Shown here piece after piece: positions 38,656 to 50,700 of a DNA stretch of 64,000 nt. The stretch covers positions 33,035,473 to 33,099,472 of the forward strand of contig NC_069122.1 of NCBI RefSeq assembly GCF_026914265.1. The letters run 5' to 3'. The stretch's first letter is position 1. Each line of letters starts with the position of its first letter. The notes beneath the pieces are model-generated. The model saw only the letters and a program-made list of their open reading frames with translations, had not been told where the DNA came from and ran no database searches. The position numbers and the translations under genes were made by a program. The DNA is from Mya arenaria. Lineage: Eukaryota; Mollusca; Bivalvia; Myida; Myidae.

Positions 38656-39365
38656 CTGTGCCCTAAAGCCTTGCAGGTGCCCTTCATGTATATATCGTTA
38701 TGTTTTGACAGAATGAAATGAAAAAAAGCCGTCAAAATCATTATTATAAGTTGGATATTTATTTTTTTGTGTACGAAACTAATATAAAATAACATTATCT
38801 GGTAATATTTCTTGTTTTTATGATATTTTATAGACGCTATATGCTTTAACCCGGAATCCTGATCGGAACAACTACCCACTTTTGATACTTAACAGTTTGT
38901 ACGTGAAGGATTTGCCATATCAAAAATCTAAAAAAAATCCGTCAACGTACAATTATTTGGACTAGATGTTTGTGGATCTTATCTTCATTGAACGATTCAA
39001 TGTTACCCAGAACCGTCTATCTACTGTAATATAGTTTATGATCAATGGTATAACAATGAATGAAACACACACACGACATTAATTGAAAGCTTAAGAAATG
39101 AACATTTTTTTCGGGCGGTCATTCACAAATATTCTTGGGAAGTTTCGCATTCGATGTACTCAATACACCCACGATAAACTGGATTCAATTCTCATATTTT
39201 AATGTTCATTTCAATTGTGGTAAATACAATCTTAAAATTATTAAAATAAATTAATTATATTTGTAGCGTTTTTCAGTTTTTCAATTCCTCTTGCCTCCTC
39301 TAACACCCTCTCCTCACATTCCCTCTCCTCGCTTTCCGTCTTCTTACCTCTCTTTCCTTATATTA

Positions 39366-39374
39366 CTCTCACTC

Positions 39375-39420
<46 letters not shown>

Positions 39421-39440
39421 CCTTCTATATCTCCTATCTG

Positions 39441-39487
<47 letters not shown>
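39366..39487. repeat. TC microsatellite in two blocks
   Basis: Two TC runs (39366-39418 and about 39440-39487), each followed by the same word CCACCTTCTATATCT, so the block including its flank was duplicated. A TGTCTC sub-array starts the second block. The LSLSLS frame is an artefact. Confidence 0.95.
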
Positions 39488-39488
<1 letters not shown>

Positions 39489-41565
39489 CCTTCTATATCT
39501 TCTATATATACCCCTATCTATTCATCTTCGTAGGATGTTTATACTTGCTGAGAAGCTCGACATCATTTTGGCCGAACATCATACGAATAGTTTCATAGCC
39601 CCGTTGTCCTAGCTATTATAGTCTGGTAGCCATGCCTTGTGGCCTGTTGTTGTATGTGAACAGTTATAACGCCAAGGTCATCGATAGAAACGTATACAAA
39701 ATATTATATTTTTCAATTTATTTCAACAGTTCAAAAATACCGGAGTTACAACATTTAATTGAATTAAAAATAGAACTGTTTCGTGAAATACTTAAAACAT
39801 CATAAGCAAACAGTCCCATTTTAACCATTTCGAATCCTTGTCTGTGGTCGAATTGTTTGGTTACATATGTTGTTCTTCTACATGTATACAGAAAAAGACA
39901 TTACGATGCTTTAAAGAATGATAATGATTTTTCGAAACCACAGAGATTAAAAGATAAACTTTACTACTTTACTAAAATAAACATACATTAAGATAAATAT
40001 ATATATATAAACAACATATAACACAACCAATATAATATAAACTTCTTATAAATAATATTGCTCTTGAATCAACGACAACCTTTGGTGGCGCCGCACTAAA
40101 TGCAGGGTCTCTGATGGAAAAGAATTTTATTTGAGTTCATGGGATGAGCTGTAATTATTTTACAGGGAAATATTTAGGTAATACCAGCACGTTACGGGCA
40201 CTTATCATATTTCATTCAGTGAATAGCATGCGTCATTATGTCTTCTTTAAAATATTGTTGGTATTAGATTTCATGTCAAATTTTAGGAAAAGATATAATA
40301 CAAGGACAACTATTAACACGTTATTTGAATAATTTAAATATCAACATATATTCCTATTCGTTGACTAAAGATTACATATTAATACAATACATTTATTTAC
40401 ACAGTTTAATCTATATCAAAATCAACGACTAAATTTAACACGTTACCATGTATATTTGTTATATTTACATTTTGTATTTGTTTTTGTCCATTTTAAATCC
40501 GTTCACTAGAAACAGATCGTTATAAATAATGACCCGAAAATGAAATATGTGTTTGTCATCCGAAAGTTTAGAAAAGCAATTACATTTAAGATTTGAAACC
40601 TCTCATTTGCATAATAACAATGTTAACAACTACTAGTTGAGTGATAGGAATACAATAGACTTACATGAAAACATCAAATATACATCATACAACTTAAACA
40701 TTTATAAATGCTTACAACTATAAACGAATTAAGCCCTATTAAATGTGCTGCTATTATACAACCTTTGTAACAATGCACTGCTGTTTTTGGCTCAAAAATC
40801 AAACAATTTAAAGACAAATATCTTTTACCAGTTTGGGATTGTTATTTATTGAATACGGTATTAACATTGGTTTAATGAAATGAAATGGGTGCAAAAAGAG
40901 TAAATAGTCTCAGATACAAATTTACGGAGGTAGGGATATAATATCCATGATGCAAAAGGCTGAAATCATTCTGTATTCAAATATCAAAATATCATGTTAA
41001 TTTTTTTCAGTTAAAACTGAATACAATGAATCAAAAAAATAACGGAATACATATATTACAGACGTTGTTCAAATTAAAGAATTGCACAGTGTTTGTTGTT
41101 ATATGATAGAACTAATTAAATGATTTTAATACATTGTATTTTGAATGTCAAAAACGATTTACATATTATGCCCTAAAAATAATTCGTCGGTTCTAAATAT
41201 GTAGCATTCAGAGAAAGCCTGGCCATCTACCACAAATGAAAAAAAATGGAAAATGGAAATTAAATTGTGAATTTCAATTATGAAAACGAGACTTAACATG
41301 ATGAGCACTAACTAAATCTGAAAATACAATTCAAATTTGTTCTTTTAATATCTTCAAGTCACACTGCTCATAACCCTTATCAAAATCCATTTGCTGTGCA
41401 AGCTACCGCTCTCATTCGTAAAATCTTATCGTATATAATAGTACAAAGTCTTCATTCTCATCAGTTAACGGTTTCAAATACATTTCAAAGTTCACAACCA
41501 CGATTGAATCACAACCTCTTGAACAAGAACGTACAATGAAAACCTTTATAATGCTATGTTTTATG
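39488..41565. other. intergenic stretch and probable 3' untranslated region of the SLC1 gene
   Basis: No coding exon. On the minus strand, AATAAA at 40850-40845 is a candidate poly(A) signal, which would give the transporter mRNA a 3' untranslated region of about 0.7 kb. Other AT-rich poly(A)-like words exist, so this is a guess. Confidence 0.3.
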
Positions 41566-41770
41566 TTAAACATTAGCAATATCTCCATGCTCTTCGGCTC
41601 CATTCGGGCCTTTCCGTACAAGTCCGGGACTCTCCGTGACGACTTCGTGAGGTCCCGCAACATGGTCGGCATCTTCAGGAAGAGGCGGAAGCTCGTCCTT
41701 CGACAGATAGTAGACAATCCCAGCTCCAAGACTGTCGCCCATTACGTTTGTGAAGGTTCGGAATCGGTCT
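41566..41770 (-). CDS. SLC1A: SLC1 transporter last coding exon (TM8 end and C-terminal tail)
   Basis: Acceptor CAG at 41773-41771. The first base completes the Leu codon of the previous exon. It encodes [19 protein letters not shown], the TM8 segment with the substrate-selective Arg, then SKDEL and a Pro/Glu-rich tail ending at TAA (41568-41566). The tail has no obvious PDZ ligand. Confidence 0.93.
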
Positions 41771-44700
41771 CTGCAATATGGGTATAAAACAGTTACAATA
41801 CTCATTATCATAACCAATACTCTTGTGTATCAACTTGTATTAAGATAAAGTAAAAGGTCAATCTAAGCAGATAATCTTTAATAAGGGTCAATCCATTTAA
41901 ACTACTCAACGAGAAACACCAAACGGCACAGTACAGGAGACGCAGTTATAAATAGTATATGAACATACAGTGCAAGTGCATAAGCGAAGGGCTTTTAAAC
42001 CGCGTAGGTCTTTAATTTCCCTGGTAAAGGGAAGCTGCATTTGACTCAACAGTTCTTTTAAACCAATATGATCAGATTTTATAAAATACATTAAAAACAA
42101 CACCCATCCGTTTGTTATATCTCTACGCAGCAACAGCTTGCATGTTATCACTGTGGTTATAAGTTTTGCATTATTCTAACCAGTCACATATTTCTTACGT
42201 CCGTTACAAACTCAATTCAAAAATCGAAAGTGTAAGGGAGACAACTATGAACATATCAAAATAGAAAAACATACTGCTTTGTTACGCATAGACAGTATAA
42301 TCATTTGGTTGACTAAATGAGTATTTCAGTATATACTTAGGTTGGTCATTATCAAAAGATTACAAAAATAAGACGTGAAATAAAAGCAAGTAGTGTATAC
42401 ACAAGTAAAACAAATTGAAGCTTATTTTATGTCCGACCATTTCATTTACACAGTGTCATTTGCTTTAATTCCCTGTCATGCATTGGTGGAAATATTTTTC
42501 AAATAATGTTCGACCAACAAAACAAAGAATAAAACTATTCTCTTTCAACAAAGTGTTAAATTAAACAATTAAAGCGTTTTCTTTAACCATAGCGAAAGTT
42601 ATAACGTATGCCAAATCAAAAGATACATAACCTAAATATTATGACATTTTTAGCTTATTGAAAATCGTACATTTAGCTAAGCTACTCTACTTACAGAAAC
42701 CAATCGACGACGAGAATGAGTGTTATGTCATCCACTGGGAGTCCCACTGCGGACAGAACAATCACCATGGTAACAAGACCCGCCTGGGGAACGCCCGCAG
42801 CCCCAATAGACGCAGCTGTCGCTGTTATGCTGAAAGGTTTTTTCACGCAATTTAAATTAATTGTTTTGAATCAAGTTGCATGTTACCATGACCAATTTGT
42901 ATCGTATCTTTAAACCTAATTTGTTTTAATCATATCTTTAAAATGCATCAATTCTGACTGATACCAACATATTTGACTAGGAACCGGCAGGGTTAATTTC
43001 GGCGATACTAGCAGTCTGTACAATGTACAATTATGTTCGTATTAGCAGTGAAACATGCTGTCATACTGAGCAAAAATAATATTATTATATAACCTATTTT
43101 GCGGTCAATATGAGATGCATAGTTCACAGTTTATAAGTAAATAATTGCTTTTATTAAATTATATCGTATTATCTATTATGACGTCTTATGTTAAAATTGA
43201 CAAACTGTATCCGGTCTATAAATGGACAGATCAAAATTGCTCTTCATTCTGTCTACGAAAATTGCTCTTTGACAACTCATGGACGGTTTATTTATAGATC
43301 AAAATAAAATGTCCGTTACTCTTTCAAAAAGATCTAAATAATATCAACACAATGCGCACGGTTTTCTAAATAAGATAAGTTAATTACATCTAAAATCTTT
43401 CATTGACTTCTCTCCTTATCAAATGCCATTAAGAATCAACAAAAAAACTCTATATTAGACAGTGTCGATTGACGGAAATCCATTTCTGGAAAATTTTAAT
43501 CACGAATGAATCCAATTGATTGTATATTTAGAACAAGAACCAAATGTCATCTTACAGTTATAGACACATTTTATGCCGTTGCACTTCTGTAAGAGATGGC
43601 TCACGATCCTGTTGCGACCAGATGAAATTAATTGCATTAAAATATTGAATTATTGAATGTCGGTTAATGAATAATTCATTATTTATATGAAGTAGTTCTC
43701 CTTGCATGGCAGTTTTATAGGTCTCGAAAATTCCCGCAGACTTCAATCTCCGCGGCACAAAAGTCATCGCAGGTGAAATGTACAATTATTATTCCAGAGA
43801 AAAAAATACATCTGTTGTATCTCGAGGCGTAAAGAAATTATTCGAGTAATCTTGTTAGTAATTGTTTAGAAAAATAAATTGATTTTTGCGTCCCCAATCT
43901 TTCAGAAAAAAATGTTATGGAATGTAGAAACAAATTATGGCTTCCTTTTTTAATTTTCTAAATGTTTCACTACACTGAGTGTTTTATTTACCATTGGAAT
44001 GCATTAACGATTGAAAAATAACCCCCCTAGTAGTTGATAGTCTTAAAAAGTAATTGATTTGGCATTCTTATGGATTAAAGATGATTCTTCATTTTGATCG
44101 TGGTCCACTTACCATTACTTTAACTGGAAATCCCTACATCAGAATGAAACTTATATTCAGGTCATCCCATGCAAATAGTCCATTTAAAATAAGTAGATTA
44201 CCAGAAGCATATGACAGTTATGCCTACCTACCTTCCCTATTGTATTTGGATAGTAAGTTGAAACTAAAAAAAAACATGTTCGGTCCTAATATCGGTTGTC
44301 AGTTTGTTTTGGATTAAAGATTGTGTTAAATTAGTTTTGCGACTGTTGTGACCTCTTTTGCAGTAAGCTATTGGGCGTTTTAACGTGCAGTATGAAGTTT
44401 ACAATTAATGAATGGCTTGCCGGTATATAGTCAAACCATTTTGCCCCCGATCCTGGAAGGACTGACTATTGACTTTCAATAAGTGTTATATTACATGAAC
44501 CTGGAAAATAATCAAATGTTTGATAAAGTACTCACAAAACAAAGTCATCATAAAAAGGTCTTGTGACAAGGAACAGAAAATACATTTCGAAAGTTAAACA
44601 AAAGATCATATTAATGCCATGCGAAATCTAAAATCTGTTTTTAGTTTTAAAGTGAATTCGAAGCGCAGTTCGATTTGAAACTAAAATTTTCAATTTAATA

Positions 44701-47700
44701 CGTAGTGCTACCTTAAAAGTGACTGAAAAAGTATTTCAAAATAATTACGGTAAATAGGAAAATAACTCATATTATTTAATGGTTCATTTAATGAGTTTGA
44801 AAACACATTCAATCTAAATCACAACGTTTTTGTACCAATCGTTTACAATGTTTTATAAGTTGAGTCATTAAACGTTCTTAATTGAGCAATAATTAAGTAA
44901 AGACGATGAGAATTCAAGACAGTAATTGTTTAGAAACATTTTTTGCAACACAATTAACGAGCTAAAACGGTTGATGGCTTTCCCTGAGCTTAAGGAAGCA
45001 CAATCGTAACAACTTGGTCGGAAGCTTTGGGTTATACCTCGTAAATGGCCGAGGTGTGAGTAAACATAATACATGTGATATACATGTACATATAGTAATG
45101 ATTTATTATTAAGTTGTGTAATTTAAAACGACTAATTGTCGGTATGCTTTTGGTCTATTATGGCCGGATGCTAATCTCATTAACAAGTTTAAAGGATTCA
45201 AAAGGATTATATCCATTAAAATTTTAAAATTCCTAAAGCTGAGCGACTGGGCAGATGTTATATAATTATATCGCCATTTAGCACTTGATATTAATTAAAA
45301 TAAAAGTATGGTATACCTGATAGTGATCACGTTGCCAAAGTTCATGGTGATCTTGTTCACGTTGGCGATGAAGAGCGCGGCCACCGCCTCGTAGAGAGCG
45401 GTGCCGTCCATGTTGATGGTGGCTCCAACGGGAATAACGAACGTGCTGACGCGCGGGTCAATGTGGTTGTTCACCTCTAGGCAGTGGAGCGTGACCGGCA
45501 TCGTGGCGGAACTGAATTGCATGTAATAAATTAATGGACGAGACATGGTCAGAAGTCACGCATTACCATTGTGATCGGTTATATGTGTCCACAAATGTTG
45601 ACCCAAACATACTCATCTAAAACTGAACGAAATAGACCGAGCATAGGGTTTATTAGGGTAAGAACTACTAGTATTTCTAAAGCTGTGCTGGACACATGTC
45701 AACGGCGCATGCCAAACGGACTACGTTGCTCTAGACCTTTAAACACATTGCCATTTTTATGGTGAGATTGAATAAGCACATTTTGAAGATTATACTTACC
45801 TTGATGAGGTTCCAAACGCGGTAGCAAGCGCCTGTGAGATCCCGTAGATGAACTTATACGGGTTTTGGCGCGTGAGCACGAAGAAGATGAGGGGGAGTAC
45901 CATCGATCCGTGAATAAAGAGGCCAAGAAGTACCGTTAGAAAGTAGACGCCCACCTGGCCGATCATCACACCGAAATCTTCCATCTCCACGATCTTGCTA
46001 GCGATCAGGAACGTGATACCGATTGGAGAGAACCTGCAACGAGTAACTTTAAATTTATCGATTTTTTGAAGAAGTAAAAAATGGCTTTATACTCCAACGT
46101 GAAAATTATTGGGGTGGACATTTATTATAAAATTCAGTTAGCCACATTGTTCATACACATCTGTGACACACCAGCACCTTAAACGTTTACTATACTTTAT
46201 AAAAAGTGTCATATTGTTTCTTAAGGAACTGTAAAATGTCCATGCAGACAGCTTATGTATTGTGAGTCACATACAGCTGTGAATGGTTATTGTTTGATAA
46301 CAAATAGGGGAACATATCATTTAATGTTTGGCAAGATGATTTTTATTAAGCACATTGTTAACTCATGAAATAACTGACTGATGAAGATAATTCATGTGTT
46401 TATGGTTGCATCAGCGATGCATTTGCAAAGTGTTCATTGTAAAAAATGAAATAATACTAGATACAAGTGCAAAGATGTCCGTTGTGGCTTCAGCGAGGCC
46501 GTTATATACTCAACAGACGACAGCAGCCTATCGTGATTACAGTGGAAACATAAACATGCTGCTATTACACACAAGTGGCATCCGCGAGCTATTTACAGTG
46601 TGCCTATGTGTGCACTATTACAATGGCAATAAAAGCGCTTCCAATGAAGATTTTTATGATGTTTATGGTGATTTGAGCGAGACAGTTGCATTTTGTACTT
46701 TAGTTAATATCATTTTACAATGATAATTGACACCTTATAACAGAATATTACAAAAATGAGTATGGTTACATAAGCAAAAAAGTGACATATTGTACTTTTA
46801 AAATTAGTAGATACCCTTTTACAATGATGATGGGCTCTTTAAACCATTCAACAACACAATTGAATGTGGTGATATAAGCTAGTGTTTATAATTCAATGAG
46901 TACCAATTTACAATTGCAATCGAAACATTACCAGGAGGTAGTTAGATGATATAAAAAATAGCGAATTGGTATGGCGACTATAAATTTATTGCAATAATTT
47001 TATCCTCGCCCACCACCTTTTTCCGCCACCCCTAATATTTTATTAACTGAAATAAAAATGTAGAACAAGGGTCTGTATTTGCGAATCGGCCCGCTACTGT
47101 CCGGGAACGGCATTTATTTTTACCTGCCGTGTCGATGTTTAACAGTCACATGTAAAAGCGGGGATTTGTTACGATCGTGTTCGTGGTTCGACTGGAAACA
47201 CATGTACATGGTCCCTTATGCAATAAGAAAGAGCATCCACACATATTCAGCGGTAAAACGGTCATATAAGAATAAAAAATAATGAAAAGTCTAGCAATTA
47301 GTTTATATTGCCCTAATCACGTATATAACAATGGGGCACGAACAATAACCAAAGTATTACTATAAGTAATATTCCATGGTAGGATAAGCAATTATTTAAA
47401 TATGAAGTAAAGGTTAGAGTATTACGTTTATTTCAATGACAGTGGCAGCATAACCAGATACAACACGAAACTATTAATCGAAGCACCAGCGATGCAATTA
47501 CATATGGTCAATCCTAATTGCAATGGTCATGGAAATTATACAAGAATAGTGCAGTCATTACCAGATGAAGATAACAAAGATGTGCATCGTGGCATCAGCG
47601 AGGCAGCTACAGAAGTCAACCAGCGGTTTGCCTTTGCTCTTCATCCTGCCCAGAATGATGCCCATGAGAACGGAGAAGACCACCAGGCCCAGAATGTTGG

Positions 47701-50700
47701 TGGAACCAGTGTTGGAACTTCCGGGCTCCAACACCATCTTCGTGATATCTGGAAATAAATGTTAAGCATGCAAAGAGTTGTACCAGGCTTTCTACATATA
47801 TTAATTGTGACAGTTGTAATTCTACACATATCAATTGTGATATCTGGAAATAAATGTTAAGCATGCTAAGTGTTATACCAGGCTTTCTACATATATTAAT
47901 TGTGATAGTTGTAATTCTACACATATCAATTGTGATATCTGGAAATAAATGTTAAGCATGCAAAGTACTATACCAGGCTTTCTACATATATTAATTGTGA
48001 TAGTTGTAATTCTACACATATCAATTGTGATATCTGGAAATAAATGTTAAGCCTGCTAAGTGTGGTACCGGGATTGCTACACATATTAATTGTGATATAT
48101 GTAGTAGACATGAATTATGATATCTGGAGAGAAAAAAAAATGATATTGTGCTATATGGAATAGACATGAATTATGATAGCAGGAATAGTACATACATTAT
48201 TTGAAATTGCCATATCTAGAAAGAGATCAATTTGTTACAGGTATGAATTTCAATAAATATATAGGACATACTCTACACACATATTTCGTGATATACGTTT
48301 AAGGGCAATGTTACTAATATAATTGTCAATCATTTCAGCGAAACGTTATTGTCAATCAGTTAATCGAAACGTGTTTGTCAATCAATTAATCTTAACAGAA
48401 GTTCACATCCAAAGTTTGCACCGAAGACGATTCCGTCTTAGATTAAGTTATACCGCCAAAATAAGAACAGTCAGACACAATATTGAAGTTGCGTTTAAGG
48501 TCACTGTGTGGTGGAAGCGTTCGTGTGTGTGCCTCGGGTTTATCGTGAAATTCGCGCAACCAAATATCATTAATTTAAGTGTCAGCGAAGTTGGTATTTT
48601 AAATGAAGCGGTTTTGACACCTGCACATTACTAGCGGTCTTTCAATGCTACCAAAAAACTTGAATTAACGATTGCAGCTGAGTTAAATCCGCCACTATTC
48701 AGTGGTTCACAATCTCAATCGCTTATTATTACATTTTTTATTCTAACAGTCATATATGTAAGGAGTTATTACGCATGTAAATTTCGATATCTGAAAAGAA
48801 TTATTAAACTTTCATATAGATACGTGCTCTCACTTCCAGCTTTTCAGCCCTTAAAATTCAAAATCTTGGTGATTGCTGACAAATCGTGGATACAGGCGTG
48901 ACGTCATCATCGTAACTCAGAAAGAGTCTTAGGTGATCCTGATGAGTCAGAAAGACCCCTGACAGTTTTGAACTCCTCTTGCTTAGATAGATAGGTTTAT
49001 TTCGGCAATGAGTTCATAACATTGACAATCAACATTTACAGTAATATAAAAATATTACATATTTGCATATATAAATGATCCATGCACTGCATACCAGTAT
49101 CAAGGATAATTCAAAAAAGGTCACAGAGAACCTTTCATAACTTTCATTCAGGTCCTTATTTGCCTTGTTAAAATGCTATCAAAATGTTACGCAGTCGATT
49201 CTTACAACTGCTCAAATTTCCATGTAACCTTATTTGTGTAGCAAATCGTAATTAAGCGTAAAATATTCATGTCCATCGATTGATAATCGACAGTTTTCGT
49301 ACTTCAACCGTAGATAATTGTTAGCCTTCGTACAAAATGATGAGATCGATGCCAAGTTTACCGGATGTTAACGATTAATGCTTGAAATATAATACGTGTA
49401 AATCGGGGCTGGGATTGTATTCAATACTTGTCTGTATTGGATCGAAGAACTAAGTAGCTAATCGGATTGCTCAACATAAATAACGGACCTCTACAGTGAA
49501 TAGAGTCGATGATGTGCGACCATACAATCGACATAAGTTGCATATTGAATAACACTCATGAACTCGTGAAGGGATTAATCGTGATATATCGGTGGAAGAG
49601 AGTTATTACACATACAAATAAAGATTAAGCGAAACAGAATAACAAAAATAAAACTGTAACTATGGATAAAATTTTAACATATACATCTTAAAAAGTAACA
49701 TTTAAAATTGTGGTTATATCCTTTATAAACGTTATCGAGGGGTTGTTTACCGTTTTGTTGACAAAACATGTTATGATCATTTCTTAACACAGGCACCAGT
49801 GGCAAAATATCAAATGTTCAAGCTAGTGTAAATAACAGAAGTTGATCAAGTGTAAGCGACGCTTTTTTACATAAAATCTGTCCAAGTATTGGCTTGTCCA
49901 GATGATCATGTTCGTGACTAGCTTACTAGATTCCCTTAATAATAACGCATTTTCCTGACAATGGGCTTCTACCAAATGATATTTGTTTCTCAAACTACTA
50001 GATATATACCAGTGCTTCTTATTTTTCCTCAATTCGGTGTTAACTCTCGGTTTCAATGAAAAGACAATATTGATGAAAATAAATCAACAATCGGACCCTT
50101 GGGAAATCTAAAAGGGATTCACACTCAACAAATTGTATTATCATTTCCTCTAAAACGTCCGCTATTCTTCCCTTATGGAGATTCCAATTTTTAAGCCACT
50201 AGGATAACAGCTGAGATATTCTAGACGCTGAAATCAATTGAAATTGACGGCCGCTCCCTGTAGAGAATCCATCAACTTCAGGCACTGAACCAGAACAAAT
50301 CACACAAAAAATACTGCGTATTTCGAGTTAAATTCGTTGCATAGAACATAGTGCAAACATATTGCATTAGCAATAATAGGCAATCTAAAGGGTCGACAAT
50401 GGTAATTCGAGCGGTCAAGCACTCACTTACTGTTTATCCTCTTTTATTGGATATTCAAATAATGGAGAAATGAGAGGAGACATTTACTGATCAGGACGTT
50501 GTTAGCTTAAAGTGGACAATATTGTTGGAATGAGATTACTTTTCTTGGCAAACAAAATCCGTCGAGCGTAGGAGTCACGTATGTGCAGACGTGCTGTTAA
50601 GAAGCGGTCGTTAAACTTGTTCTGTCTTTCTTAGTTTCGGTCCGCAGTTAGATTACAATTACAACAAGAACAGTGTAAATCCCAAGCAACATGTGATTAT

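Noticed and set aside
38529..38879. 116-codon minus-strand frame with two SCYDCI/SYYDCI words
   Set aside because: The repeated word is the translation of the two-unit DNA repeat at 38543-38655; the rest is AT-rich chance frame.
39291..39533. Leu-Ser repeat frame
   Set aside because: Produced by the TC microsatellite.
45571..45926. Frames overlapping the SLC1 exons in other frames or on the opposite strand
   Set aside because: Shadows of the real exons at 45317-45511 and 45800-46033.
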